This document shows, one piece after another, positions 12,001 to 22,274 of a stretch of 64,000 nucleotides of DNA. Position numbers and translations under genes: made by a program. Each line of letters opens with the position of its first letter. The first letter of the stretch is position 1. A model generated the notes under the pieces. That model saw only the letters and a program-made list of their open reading frames with translations, was not told the origin of the DNA and ran no database searches. The stretch is from Agelaius tricolor (taxonomy: Eukaryota > Chordata > Aves > Passeriformes > Icteridae): assembly GCA_023055355.1 (NCBI GenBank), contig JALJCS010000029.1, forward strand, positions 5,332,001 through 5,396,000. Reading direction: 5' to 3'.

Positions 12001-12868
12001 GAGTACTCACTGGGCTGAGTTCAAACAAAATAAAATCAAATTTCCATTTAATGAAGAGCCTCACATTCAGCACAGTATTCAGTCCAAAAAAATTACTAAA
12101 AATTAGAGCATGTTTCTAGTACAATTAACATCATTTGCACTCACAATAAAATATTCAATAACTGGCCATTTTGCTTGTTGAGGAGGTGAATAAAAGCATG
12201 CTATTAATCATTTAGCCTTCATTTGTTTGTCATTTTATTTTAAGTAGACTATTAAATTGAAACTGCACGTTGCTATTACTTGGGGTTTAATGTAATCCCT
12301 TTAAACTCAAGAATTATTCCCAATTATTTATCCAGGGTTAAACCTCCCATGCATATGACAGGATATTCAATTTTATTTTATGTACCCAGTTAATACTTTC
12401 TGAAGGATGTTTAAACGTGGCCTTGAGGAACATCAGGTTAAAAGTGTCAGAATTATTCCACTCCACTCGAGTTTTCGCCTTACCTTCCACTGCCACAAAT
12501 CTTTGGTTTCCTTTCCTTTTTTGTGCTGTACTCAGCTCCTTCCTCTTCAGAACTCATCCCCTCCAAGCTGTCCCCATCCAAGCTGTCACCCTCCAGGATG
12601 TCACCAACCTCCTGCCCTACCAGCTCCTGAGTTTGCAGGTGCTGCCTCTGCTTCTCCAGGCTCTCGGAGCCAGAATCCTGGGAATCCTCAGCACTGGAGG
12701 CTGAGCTCCTCTCCCTGTCCCAGCTGGCGGCTTGGAAAACGGGGGGCACGAGGGTTTTTGGAGGGACGTGGATGTTGGTGGAGGGGTGGGTGTGTGGGGA
12801 GGAGACTGAAATGAATTTCATGGCTGAAGGGTTCATGCCCTGCTTTGCACCGATGGTCCACAGCAGCC
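1..12868 (-). CDS. JHY: JHY (C11orf63 homolog), first four coding exons; 3' part outside window
   Basis: Coding pieces in order are 12836-12484, 9672-9210, 2678-2568 and 875-310 (353, 463, 111 and 566 nt). The phases fit: 2, 0, 0, then 2 at the end. Together they give 497 codons of the N-terminal part. I recognise JHY from remembered human text: a block like KYSSLRYNPHWK (human YSDLRYDPNWK), then DFVKKNKRTLGL and SYLELHNKK, then PEEKWYPKGQQLK (human PEDKWHQRAQQLK). The protein looks hydrophilic and disordered, with an acidic Ser-rich N-terminus and no signal peptide or membrane segment. In mouse, Jhy loss causes juvenile hydrocephalus with defective ependymal cilia; its biochemical role is not known. 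It lies downstream of CRTAM in the same orientation, as in human. The start codon chosen is the one after a 32-nt leader in the exon. A further non-coding first exon near 15.7 kb is inferred. The remaining exons lie left of position 1. Confidence 0.9.
310..875 (-). CDS. JHY: JHY fourth coding exon
   Basis: The acceptor TTTCAG ends at 876, and the likely donor is ACAG/GTATCA with GT at 309-308. It begins in phase 0 with EQPRSLQRQK and leaves two bases for the next exon. The exon is rich in Gln, Pro and Ala in its first half (NARVQRQQQTPGFQ) and ends NAIFQERVKDQ...HIHEDHR. The assignment rests on open frame, phase and position. The human text here is much less similar. The 112-bp minisatellite starts in the intron a few bases upstream. 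Confidence 0.7.
880..2375. repeat. 112-bp minisatellite, about 13 units
   Basis: Each unit contains GCTCATGGTGGATTCAACCC, then a CACCAACAGCTGGGTTTGAG block and an ATATTCAGGTGGAAG block. I count 13 copies of the GCTCATGGTGG landmark. The left end lies against the splice acceptor of the JHY exon at 875. The open frames seen here only reflect the repeat period. Confidence 0.95.
2376..2560. other. AT-rich stretch
   Basis: This is low-complexity A/T sequence between the 112-bp array and the 111-nt JHY exon. No gene or motif was seen. Confidence 0.8.
2568..2678 (-). CDS. JHY: JHY third coding exon (37 codons)
   Basis: The acceptor is TTTTAG at 2680-2679. The exon is exactly 37 codons and is phase 0 at both ends. 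It starts VTDPP and ends KPEEKWYPKGQQLK, matching remembered human JHY (VTDKT... PEDKWHQRAQQLK). The donor AAG/GTTCCT is weak beyond the GT, so the 3' boundary rests mainly on homology and phase. Confidence 0.75.
3487..3680 (+). repeat. Left arm of a 194-bp inverted repeat
   Basis: The sequence from TTTTTTCACTTCTAATTTGG to AGGCAAAGGAATCAGTT recurs as its reverse complement at 6438-6631, with only scattered mismatches. The arms enclose 2.76 kb of JHY intron. Confidence 0.9.
4386..6020. repeat. Tandem triplication, unit about 540 bp
   Basis: Three copies begin with CTAGAGCCATTA at about 4386, 4924 and 5467 and end with CCCCTCAGGGCCTTTTTC. They differ by small insertions and deletions and by base changes. 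No coding logic is shared between copies. The array lies between the arms of the 194-bp inverted repeat, within the JHY intron 9209-2679. Confidence 0.9.
6165..6340 (-). mobile_element. CR1 LINE 3'-end fragment
   Basis: The plus strand reads as the complement of a CR1 tail: GGGTGGGAAGGGATCTC, CACCCCTGCCATGGGCAGGG, ACACCTTCCACCAG, then TGGAACACTTCCAGGGATGG. This is the standard avian CR1 3' region, truncated. Confidence 0.9.
6438..6631 (-). repeat. Right arm of the 194-bp inverted repeat
   Basis: This is the reverse complement of 3487-3680. It lies just beyond the triplication and the CR1 fragment. Confidence 0.9.
6935..8205. repeat. 190-bp tandem array, about six units
   Basis: Units share AAAGTCAGAACTTCTTGTC, ATAATTACTTTAAAAG, CACAAGATG and CATCCAAATTCAG, followed by an AT-rich block. 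I count six copies of ATAATTACTTTAAAAG. It lies in a JHY intron. Confidence 0.9.
8455..9070. repeat. 180-bp tandem array, four units
   Basis: The landmark CCAGCCCTGGGCTTGGGAGC occurs at about 8464, 8641, 8830 and 9016. Each copy is followed by an AT-rich stretch of TTTAATAATTATAA type. The array ends about 140 bp from the JHY donor at 9209. Confidence 0.9.
9210..9672 (-). CDS. JHY: JHY second coding exon
   Basis: A pyrimidine tract of (TTTTG) repeats runs into the acceptor TTAG at 9674-9673. The donor is CAG then GTGGGT, beginning at 9209. The exon starts at phase 2 and ends at phase 0. It carries the two best JHY signatures, KYSSLRYNPHWK near its start and DFVKKNKRTLGL...YLELHNKK near its end. 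These are the conserved blocks I remember from the mammalian protein. Confidence 0.9.
10425..11475. repeat. 190-bp tandem array, five units
   Basis: Units contain TTTTTTCTTCCCTGGACCTG, GAAATCTGCTGGATTCC and CATGCCTCTGCCTATATTTC. Five copies lie in the first JHY coding intron (12483-9673). Confidence 0.9.
11480..12477. other. Unique intronic sequence
   Basis: This 1 kb of JHY intron is single copy as far as I can see, unlike its surroundings. The AT-rich half (12,100-12,420) could hold conserved non-coding sequence, but that cannot be judged from one genome. No exon with convincing splice sites was seen. Confidence 0.5.
12484..12868 (-). CDS. JHY: JHY first coding exon (ATG at 12836)
   Basis: The acceptor is ATGCAG at 12874-12869 and the donor GTAAGG begins at 12483. 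ATG lies at 12836-12834, so the exon has 32 nt of 5' UTR. It encodes 117 codons plus two bases (AG), which join the G of the next exon to make Arg. It holds an N-terminal MNPSAMKF, and a Ser/Glu/Asp-rich middle with EDSQDSGSE and LEGDSLDGDSLEG. This acidic Ser-rich pattern resembles the start of human JHY. An array of 46-bp repeats begins about 15 bp upstream of the acceptor. Confidence 0.85.
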
Positions 12869-12882
12869 CTGCATTTGGGGAA

Positions 12883-13350
12883 CACAGAGAACAGTTTAGT
12901 AACACTTAAAAACTGCATTTCTTTTGGAGAACACATAAAACATTGTAATATTATTTAAAAGCTGCACTTTGGAGAACACATAAAACATTCTAATATTTAA
13001 AAGTTGCATTTTGTTTGGAGAACACATAAAATGCATTTTAATAATACTTAAAAACTGCATTTCTTTTGGAGAACACATAAAACATTCTAATATTTAAAAG
13101 CTGCATTTTGTTTGGAGAACACATAAAACATTCTAATATTATTTAAAAGCTGCATTTTATTTGGAGAACACATAAAACATTCTAATGATATTTAAAAGCT
13201 GCACCTCATTTGGAGAACACATAAAACATTCTATTACTATTTTAAAACTGTATTTTATTTGGAGAGCACATAAAAAATTCTTATAATATTTAAAAGCTGC
13301 ATTTTGTTTGGAGAACACATAAAACATTTTAATAATATTTAAAAGCTGCT
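12883..13350. repeat. 46-bp minisatellite beside the JHY start exon
   Basis: About ten units carry GGAGAACACATAAAACATT and TTTAAAAGCTGCATT. Read on the minus strand, each unit has a TGTTCTCCAAA...ATGCAG block that resembles the real splice acceptor at 12869. Confidence 0.9.
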
Positions 13351-13779
13351 ACCATTGGCTTAGGCTCAGAATTTCACCTTCTATTGTTCAAACAATTCTC
13401 TACTCTCATCTGATTTTCCTTTCTTCCCACTGATTTTCCTTTAAGCAATAATGTCAAGATCTCAGAGAATTTACTGCTATGAAATCTCAACTATTGGTGG
13501 TAATAAATAATGCAAAACCAGCTTGTGCCAAAGAAACTTAAACTGAGGCAAAGCATCTGTTATATGTTAATTCTGAGAGTTAAAATGAATTCTGTTTATT
13601 CTCTTCATGCAACTTTAGACCCTCTGGCCATGTAAAATCAGCAGAAGGTGGGACAGGGAGCACAGGGAGAACTGGAGCTCTGTCTAAATTAGGATGAGAA
13701 TTTCTTTACACTCAGCTGAAGTGTTCAGAAGTTGTTTGCACTTCCAGATATTCCCCAGGTGAGGTGGGAGGGAGGAAAA

Positions 13780-14320
13780 GGAGATTTCAGTGCTGAGACT
13801 TCAGTGCTGAGACTTCAGTGCTGGGATTTCAGTGCTGGGATTTCAGTGCTGGGATTTCAGTGCTGAGATTTCAGTGCTGAGACTTCAGTGATGAGATTTC
13901 AGAGCTGGGATTTCTGTGCTGGGATTTCAGTGCTGAGATTTCAGAGCTGAGATTTCAGAGCTGAGATTTCAATGCTGAGATTTCAGAGCTGAGATTTCAG
14001 AGCTGAGATTTCAGAGCTGAGATTTCAATGCTGAGATTTCAGTGCTGAGATTTCCGTGCTGAGCTGTTCAGTGCTGAGATTTCAGAGCTGAGATTTCAAT
14101 GCTGAGACTTCAGTGCTGAGATTTCCGTGCTGAGATTTCAGAGCTGAGATTTCAGTGCTGAGATTTCCGTGCTGAGCTGTTCTGTGCTGAGCTGTTCTGT
14201 GCTGAGATTTCAGTGCTGAGATTTCAGTGCTGAGCTGTTCAGTGCTGAGATTTCAGTGCTGAGATTTCAGAGCTGAGATTTCCGTGCTGAGCTGTCTGTG
14301 CTGAGCTGTTCTGCTCTCAG
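13780..14320. repeat. 15-bp minisatellite
   Basis: Units of GCTGAGATTTCAGT type are repeated about 35 times, with variants such as GCTGAGCTGTTC. The array lies in the presumed first JHY intron. Confidence 0.95.
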
Positions 14321-14439
14321 ATGTGCACCAGTGCCAGCACACCTGGCACCAGCACGGTCAGAGGTACGCAGGCAGTGTCACCTCAGCACCTGGGGATAAA
14401 GAATTTTGGATATTTTACCCTGAGATCACCCTGCAGGCA

Positions 14440-15640
14440 GCTCTGACACCTGGACTGTCCCCTGTGTCCCCTGTGTCCCCTGCTCCCAGCAGTGACCAGG
14501 GCAGCCCTGGGATGGGCAGGGAATGGGGAATCCTGGCCTGGAGCAGGACTCAGCACCAGAGGAAAGCCACTGTGTCCCCAAGGCCTCCCCTGTCCCCAGC
14601 TCCCTGTCCCTGCCTCCTCCCAGCCCCAGTCCCCTCTCCTGTGTCCCTTTTGCCATGTCCCTCACCCAGTCCTGTCCCCTGTCCCCAGTGTCCTCACCCA
14701 CCCCTAACCCCACATTCCCTGTGCCCTCACCTGGTCCCCTGTGCCACTCCCTGTCCCTGATCTCCTGTCTTGGTCCCCCATCCCCATCTCCTCTCTCCTG
14801 TCCCCTGTCCCAGTTCCCTGTCCCCTGTCACTGTTCCCTCTCTCCATCCCTGTTCCCTCTCCCATGTCCTCTGTCACAGCCCTTTTCATCCCACTCCCCT
14901 GGCCCTGGTCCCCTCTTCCCTGTCCCTTATCTGGTCAGTTGTCCCTGATCCTGCCTCCCTGTCCCCTCACCACTGTCCCCTCTCCCACTCCCCCATCCCC
15001 TGGTGCCCTGTCCTGTGCCCCTGTCCCATGTCCCTGTCCTCCGTCCCCTCTCCTGTGTCCCATGTCCCTGTCCTTCGTCCCCTCCCATGTCCCTGTCCCT
15101 GTCACCCTCTCTGCTCCTGTGTCCCTCTCTCCTATTCTGTGTTCCCATCCCTGTCCCTGCTTTTCCCGTGTCCCTGTCCTATGTCCCTGTCCCGTGTCCC
15201 TTGTCCTATGTCCCTGCCCTGTGTCCGTGTCCCTCTCACCACTGTTCCCGTGTCCCTGTCCCGTGTCCCTGTCCCTCATCCTGCTGTTCCCGGCCCATTC
15301 CCGTGTCCCGTGTCCCTCTCACCGCCGTTTCTGTGTCCCTGCCCCGTGTCCCTGTCTTGTGTCCCTGTCCCGTGTCCCGTGTCCCTCTCACCGCCGGTCC
15401 CGTGTCCCTGTCCCTGTTACCTTCTCCCATATCCCTGTCCCTGTCCCTCTCATTGCCATTCTCGTGTCCCCGTCCCGTGTCCCCGTCCCGTGTCCCTGTC
15501 CCTGTCCCTCTCACCGCCGTTCCTGTTTCCCGTGTCCCTGTCCCGTGTCCCTCTCACCGCCGTTCCCGTGTCCGTGTCCCGTGTTCCTGTCCCGTGTCCC
15601 TGTCCCGTGTCCCTGTCCCTGTCCCCGCCGTTCCGGGCCG
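14440..15640. repeat. C-rich (TGTCCC)n minisatellite, G-rich on the minus strand
   Basis: There is about 1.2 kb of TGTCCC / CGTGTCCCTGTCC units, longer and more regular toward the right end. On the minus strand this is a dense series of GGG runs, able in principle to form G-quadruplexes. It begins directly downstream of the presumed JHY promoter. The long open frames across it are repeat shadows. Confidence 0.95.
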
Positions 15641-15790
15641 GGCCCGGTTCGGGCCGTGCCGCGCTGTCCCCGTTGCCACGGCAACCCCGCAGACGCCGGC
15701 CGCACCCACCGGGGCGGGGGGAGCGCGGTTCCCCCCCCCCCCCGCGGGCGCTGTGGTAGCGCCCGGGAGCCGCCGCGCTCCACTGAAACG
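15640..15790 (-). promoter_or_regulatory. CpG-rich patch, probable JHY promoter / first exon
   Basis: This short block is very rich in CpG (CGGGCCGGGCCCGGTTCG, GGGAGCCGCCGCGC) in an otherwise CpG-poor region. It lies 2.8 kb upstream of the first JHY coding exon, which itself starts with only 32 nt of leader after an acceptor. A non-coding first exon is therefore needed, and this is the only promoter-like place between CRTAM and that exon. I could not fix a donor site or transcription start. Confidence 0.6.
15672..15685. promoter_or_regulatory. RFX X-box, GTTGCCACGGCAAC
   Basis: It is a perfect match to GTNRCC-N2-RGYAAC: two 6-bp arms around AC. RFX factors drive cilia genes in ependymal and other ciliated cells, and JHY is a cilia gene, so the site fits its position in the presumed JHY promoter. 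Confidence 0.7.
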
Positions 15791-16310
15791 CGGAATTGTT
15801 ATTGCCATTGGAAAAGGGAATTGTTTCCACTGAAACATGGAATTATTTCCATTGGAAAACGGAATTATTTCCACTGAAACGTGGAATTGTTATTTCCATT
15901 GGAAAAGGGAATTATTTCCATTGGAAAAGGGAATTATTTCCATTGGAAAACGGAATTATTTCCACTGAAACGCGGAATTGTTATTGCCATTGGAAAAGGG
16001 AATTATTTCCACTGGAAAAGGGAATTATCTCCATTGGAAAACGGAATTATTTCCACTGAAACGTGGAATTGTTATTTCCATTGGAAAACGGAATTATTTC
16101 CACTGAAACATGGAATTATTTCCATTGGAAAATGGAATTATTTCCACTGAAACATGGAATTATTTTCATTGAAACATGGAATTATTTCCATTGAAAAACG
16201 GAATTATTCCCATTGGAAACATGGAATTATTTCCACTGAAATATGGAATTGTTTCCATTGAAATATGGAATTGCTTCCATTGAAATATGACATTATTTCC
16301 ATTGGAACGG
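15785..16310. repeat. 22-bp minisatellite
   Basis: About 23 units are of GGAATTATTTCCATTGGAAA type. The alternation of TTTCC and GGAAA makes each unit partly self-complementary. It abuts the CpG-rich patch on its upstream side. Confidence 0.95.
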
Positions 16311-16319
16311 AACACACAG

Positions 16320-16655
16320 GCCCTTTTATCTCACTGGGTATTCAAACCCCAGTTTCCACATTTTTTTCCTATTTCCAGTGAGAATGAAGAGTCCTGAATG
16401 AGTTTTATTTCATGAGATTCACAGCGTCCCGTTCTGGGCTTCTCAGTGCAGGGGAGAATTCCCCACGTGGAGGCGGCAGAGCCTGAACAGCCCAGGGAGG
16501 TTTTGGTTCCCCCTGTGCTGGAGCCACCCCAGCCCCACCTGGCTGTGTCCCCGTGTCCCTGCCCCAGGTGACCCCGCCTGGCCAGGGCCGTCGGGCTGGG
16601 CCCTCTCCAGAGCTCCCTTCCCACCCCAAACGCTCTGGGATTCCGTGTGAAAAAC
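16320..16655. other. Unique GC-rich patch between CRTAM and JHY
   Basis: This single-copy sequence contains CCACGTGG (an E-box) near 16463 and several CCCC runs. No exon was recognised. It could be part of the JHY upstream region or the end of CRTAM. Confidence 0.4.
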
Positions 16656-17345
16656 GCATTTTTCATATTCTGCGAATTGCAAAAATCATTGTCATTCACA
16701 TTTCAATGTAAATCAATATTCTGGGATTCTGCGAATTGCAAAAATCATTGTAATTCGCATTTAAATGAATAAATCAATATTCTGGGATTCTGCAAATGGC
16801 AAAAATCATCGTAATTCACATTTCAATGGAAATCACTATTCTGGGATTCTGCAAATGGCAAAAATCATTGTAATTCACATTTCAATGTAAATCGCTAATC
16901 TGTGATGCTGACAAAAATCATTGTAATTCATATTTAAATATAAATCCCTATTCTGTGATTCTGCAAATGGCAAAAATCATTGTAATTCACATTAACTAAA
17001 TAAATCACTATTCTGTGATTGTGCAAATGGCAAAAATCATTGTCATTCACATTTAAATATAAATCACTATTCTGTGATTCCGCAAATGGCAAAAATCATT
17101 GTAATTTAAATAAAGAAATCCCTATTCTGTGATTCTGCAAATGGCAGAAATCATTGTAATTTAAATAAAGAAATCCCTATTCTGTGATTCTGCAAATGGC
17201 AAAAATCATTGTAATTTAAATAAAGAAATCCCTATTCTGTGATTCTGCAAATGGCAAAAATCATTGTCATTCACATTAACTAAACAAATCACTATTCTGT
17301 GATTGTGCAAATGACAAAAAATATTTGTAATTCACATTTTCTTTA
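16655..17345. repeat. Tandem array, units about 50-65 bp, about 11 copies
   Basis: Units contain TTCTGCAAATGGCAAAAATCA, TTGTAATTCACATT and TAAATCACTATTCTG. A late subset is a shortened form with TTTAAATAAAGAAATCCC. Confidence 0.9.
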
Positions 17346-17559
17346 TTTTAGGGGTTGGCTTTTACCCTCCTGGAGCAGGAAGGGCTCCTGTAAAGCCCTG
17401 CAGGAGTCCCAGCTCTTCTGCTGCCCCATTTGGGCAGTCCCATGGGGAACATCCCCTTCACAGAACCATCAAACCATTTGGCTTAGATTTGTGTTATTTT
17501 TTATTTTTAACCCTTTAACCATCAGGCTGCTTCCCAGCTTGGTTACACCCAGCTGCAAG

Positions 17560-18580
17560 TCCAGGTTTGGGGTCCCAGGGAGAAAAGTCACAGTGGGTTT
17601 GTAGCACTTGTGGTGACAGAGGAGGTGACAAAATCAACCATAAATATCCTATTTTATATATATTATTATTATTATCATCAATATCCTGATTTGGGTCTGG
17701 ATGTCCTGCCAGGGTGCTGAGGGTGCTGAGCTGTTCATGGCAGAGGTTCCTGATGTGCTCTGAAGGTCCCAGGTGACCCAGGTTTGGGGTCCCATGAGCA
17801 CAGGAGGTGCTGAGATGTTCAAGGTTCATGACAGGTTCTGAAGGTCCCAGGTGACCCAGGCCAGGTCTCCAGGGACACCTGAGGTGCTGAGCTGTTCATG
17901 GCAAAGGTTCCTGACGTTGCCAGAAGGTCCCAGGTGACCCTGAGGTGCTGAGCTGTTGGTGGCAGAGGTTCCTGATGTGCTCAGAAGGTCCCAGGTGACC
18001 CAGACCAGGTCTCCAGGAGCACCTGAGGTGCTGAGCTGTTGGTGGCAGAGGTTCCTGCCATGCTCAGAAGGTCCCAGGTGACCCAGGCCAGGTCTCCAGG
18101 AGCTCCAGCCCCACCTCCCTGCCCTGCTGGGTGACAGGTTTGGAGTCCCAGGGAGAAAAGAAAAGTCACAGTGGGTTTGTAGCACCTGTGGTCACAGAGG
18201 AGGTGACAAAATCAACCATAAATATCCTAATTTGGGTCTGGATGTCCTGCCAGGGCGCTGAGGGTGCTGAGCTGTTGGTGACAGAGGCTCCTGCCATGGT
18301 CAGAAGGTCCCAAGTGACCCAGGCCAGGTCTCCAGGAGCACATGAGGTGCTGAGCTGTTGGTGGCAGAGGTTCCTGATGTGCTCAGAAGGTCCCAGGTGA
18401 CCCAGGCCAGGTTTCCAGGGCACTGAGGGTGCTGAGCTGTTGGTGACAGAGGTTCCTGACGTGGTCAGAAGGTCCCAGGTGACCCAGGCCAGGTCTCCAA
18501 GAGCACCTGAGCTGTTGGTGGCAGAGGTTCCTGATGTGCTCAGAAGGTCCCAGGTGACCCAGGCCAGGTCTCCAGGACAA
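17560..18580. repeat. 85-bp array downstream of the CRTAM stop
   Basis: Units contain GGTGCTGAGCTGTTGGTGG, AGAGGTTCCTGATGTGCTC and GGTCCCAGGTGACCCAGG. It starts about 120 bp after the CRTAM stop codon, so it may lie partly in the 3' UTR. An 88-bp leader block at 17,562 recurs at about 18,137, which suggests a larger duplication. Confidence 0.9.
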
Positions 18581-18700
18581 AAGCACCCCCAGGTGGCTTT
18601 GGGATGGAGCTCCCTGTCCCCCCTGCTCCCTCAAATCAAGATCCCCGAAAAGTTTCTTGTAAATATCAGGAAATTGCAGTTTCCTGCAGCTCTGCCATCG

Positions 18701-18873
18701 TTACACATCTGTCTCCCTTCCACACGTGAACATCTCCTCATTTATTGCCGTGGTTTTGTCACCTGGGCTCTTCTCTGGCCTTTCAGGATTTTTCTCTGGG
18801 GTTTCCAGATCCTTCTCTGGGGTTTCCGTGTGTCCTTCTGTTACATATTGCATGTTGGATTTGGGATTTCCAG
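18701..18873 (-). CDS. CRTAM: CRTAM exon 9 (C-terminus and stop)
   Basis: The acceptor TTTTAG ends at 18874 and TAA lies at 18703-18701. It encodes AGNPKSNMQYVTEG, a Pro/Glu-rich TPEKDLETPEKNPERPEK stretch with its own small repeat, and ends CGRETDV. ETDV fits a class I PDZ ligand. Human ends ESIV. Confidence 0.9.
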
Positions 18874-21800
18874 CTAAAACACAACACATATTTGTGATGT
18901 GTTATTTATTATTAATAAATTATTATTTATAATAGAAATAATAAATTTATTTATATATATAATAATAAATTATAATTTATTATTAATAAATTATTATTAG
19001 TAGTAGCATTAGTATTAGTATTATTTAGTATTTAGTATTTATGGTTCCCACCTGCTCTGGCCATGGTCAGCAGCAATTAAATAAAACAAGAATTATTTAT
19101 TATAAGTAAATAAACAAGAATTATTTATGATAATTAAATAGTATAATATTACTAGACTATTATAATTATTATAACATTTATAATATTATTAAGATAATTA
19201 TTTATAATTAATTAAATAAACTTAAATACTTATTATAATTAAGTATTTTAATACTAATTGAATATTATAATACTGTAACATTTATAATATTATTGTGATA
19301 GTTATTTTTTATAATTAAATAAAACAAGGATTAGTTGTTGTTGAAAACAAGAACATATTTACAAGAATATGTTAATTAAAGGTTTTTACCTTGTCCATTC
19401 TTCTCATGGCCTGGACTGTCTTCGTTAGATCTGGATTTATAACTCTCCAGTGTTTGTTCTGAAACATCATTTTCTGTGGAAAAAACCCACAAAGTTTAAT
19501 TTAAATTATTAAATTATTAAAATTATTTAAATTTAATTAAATAAAATTTTAAAAAATTAAATAACTAAAAAATATAAATGAATTTTTTTAATAATTAAAA
19601 CACCACTAAATTGAATTATGAGAACGAGATTTTTTTTTTTTCCATTATTCCTTCTCACCCTCTGCCTTGAGCAGAAAATCCTGAGAGAAGAGTTAGAAAA
19701 TGGGGATTTCTCAGCCTGACAGAGATCACCATCATCTCATAAAAATTGTGAGAGCAGTCAAAAGATGGGGATTTTATCAGCTTGAGAGAGATCTCCCAAA
19801 AATCCTGAGAGAAGAGTCACAAAATGGGGATTTCTCAGCCTGACAGAGATCACCATCACCTCATAAAAATCCAGAGAGAACAGTGAGAAAATGGGGATCT
19901 CATCAGCCTGAGAGAGATCACCATCACCTCCCCAAAATCCTGAGAGAAGAGTGAGAAAATGGGGATCTCATCAGCCTGACAAAGATCAGCATCATCTCAT
20001 ACACCATCATCTCATAAAAGTCCTAAAAGAGCCACAAATTGAGGATTTATCATCCTCAGAGAGATCACCATCATCTCCCAAAAATTCTGAGAGTCACAAA
20101 TTGGGGATCTCATCAGCCTGAGAGAGATCAGTATCACCTCAGAAAAATAGTGAGAGAAGAGTCACAAAATGGGGATTTTATCAGCCTGACAGAGATCAGC
20201 ATCACCTCACAAAAATCCAGAGAGAAGAGTGAGAAAATGGGGATCTCATCAGCCTGACAGAGATCACCACCATCTCCCCAAAATCCTGAGAGAAGAGTGA
20301 GAAAATGGGGATTTCTCAGCCTGAGAGAGATCACCATCATCTCCCAAAAATCCTGAGAGAAAAGTTAGAAATTGGGGATTTCTCAGCCTGAGAGAGATCA
20401 CTACCATCTCATAAATATCCTGTGAGAAGAGTTAGAAACTGGGAATTTATCAGCCTGAGAGAGATCACCATCATCTCCCAAAAATCCTGAGAGAAGAGTC
20501 ACAAAATGGGGACCTCATCAGCCTGAGAGAGATCACCAACATCTCATACACCATCATCTCCCAAAAATCCTGAGAGAAGTTACAAATTGGGGATCTCATC
20601 AGCCTTACAGAGATCACCATCATCTCTCAAAATCCTGAGAGAAAAGTTAGAAAATGGGGATTTCTCAGCCCGACAGAGATCACCACCATCTCCCAAAAAT
20701 CCTGAGAGAAGAGTCACAAAATGGGGACCTCATCAGCCCGAGAGATCCTCATCATCTCCCAAAAATCCTGAGAGAAGTTACAAATTGGGGATCTCATCAG
20801 CCTGACAGAGATCACCATCATCTCATACACAATCATCTCATACAGCATCATCTCACAAAAATCCTAAGAGTCACTAAATGGGGATCTCATCAGCCTGAGA
20901 TGACCATCATCTCCCAAAAATCCTGAGAAGAAAAGTTAGAAAATGGGGATTTTATCAGCCTGAGAGAGATCACCATCATCTCATAAATATCCTGTGAGGA
21001 GAGTTAGAAAATGGGGATTTCTCAGCCTGACAGAGATCACCATCATCTCTCAAAAATCCTGAGAGAAAAGTTAGAAAATGGGGATTTCTCATCCTGAGAG
21101 AGATCACCATCATCTCATAAAAATTCTGAGTCACAATTTGGGGATTTCTCATCCTGAGAGAGATCACCATCATCTCATACAGCACCATCTCACAAAATCC
21201 TAAGAGTCACAAATTGGGGATCTCATCAGCCTGAGATCACCATCATCTCCCAAAAATCCTGAGAGAAAAGTTAGAAAATGGGGATTTCTCAGCCTGACAG
21301 AGATCACCATCATCTCCCAAAAATCCTGAGAGAAGAGTTACAAAATGTGGACCTCATCAGCCTGAGAGATCCTCATCATCTCATACACCATCATCTCCCA
21401 AAAATCCTGAGAGAAGTTACAAATTGGGGATCTCATCAGCCTGAGAGAGATCACCATCATCTCATACACCATCATCTCACAAAAATCCTGAGAGTAGAGT
21501 CACAAAATGGGGATTTTTCAGCCTGACAGAGATCACCATCATCTCTCAAAAATCCTGAGAAAAGAGTCACAAAATGGGGATTTCTCATCCTGAGAGAGAT
21601 CACCATCATCTCTCAAAAATCCTGAGAAAAGAGTCACAAAATGGGGATTTCTCATCCTGAGAGAGATCACCATCATCTCATAAAAATTCTGAGTCACAAT
21701 TTGGGGATTTCTCATCCTGAGAGAGATCACCACCATCTCATACACCATCATCTCCCCAAAATCCCAAGAGAGGAGTTACAAAGCGGCGATTTCTCATCCT

Positions 21801-22228
21801 GAGCACCCCAGGGATGGCCTCGAGCCCCCAGTTCCTGCTCCCCACCTCTCTTCCACACCCCGTGAGCTTTCTTCAGCTTCACCATGAACAGCAGCACGAT
21901 GATGAGCAGCACCAGGATCAGAGCAGCCACCAGGATGGGCAGCAGGAGATTCTTCTCCTTCCTCAGGGGTCCTTTGGATTCGGGATTTTGCTCTGTAACA
22001 CAGGTTGGTGCTGTTAAACGTGCTGGGAATTTCTGGGAATTCAAACAGGAATGATTTCAACCCCAAGGATGCATTCCTGAAAAATCAAGTTTCTTTCCTG
22101 CAGGGGAAATCTGATTGGAGCAAAGAGGCCTTTTTGCAGTTATGTATACATTTTCCTTTTATATGTTTCCTTTTTCATATATTATTTATTTGTATTATTT
22201 ATACATAAAAGGAAATATTTATAGATTT

Positions 22229-22274
<46 letters not shown>

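Noticed and set aside
14741..15877. Long proline/cysteine-rich open frames of 276-378 codons
   Set aside because: They lie wholly in a (TGTCCC)n array; a repeat period that is a multiple of three keeps frames open. No splice or start context and no conserved domain.
16331..16699. Possible extra exon or small gene on the minus strand (122-codon frame)
   Set aside because: No recognisable protein, no convincing acceptor and donor pair, and part of the frame runs into the neighbouring tandem array.
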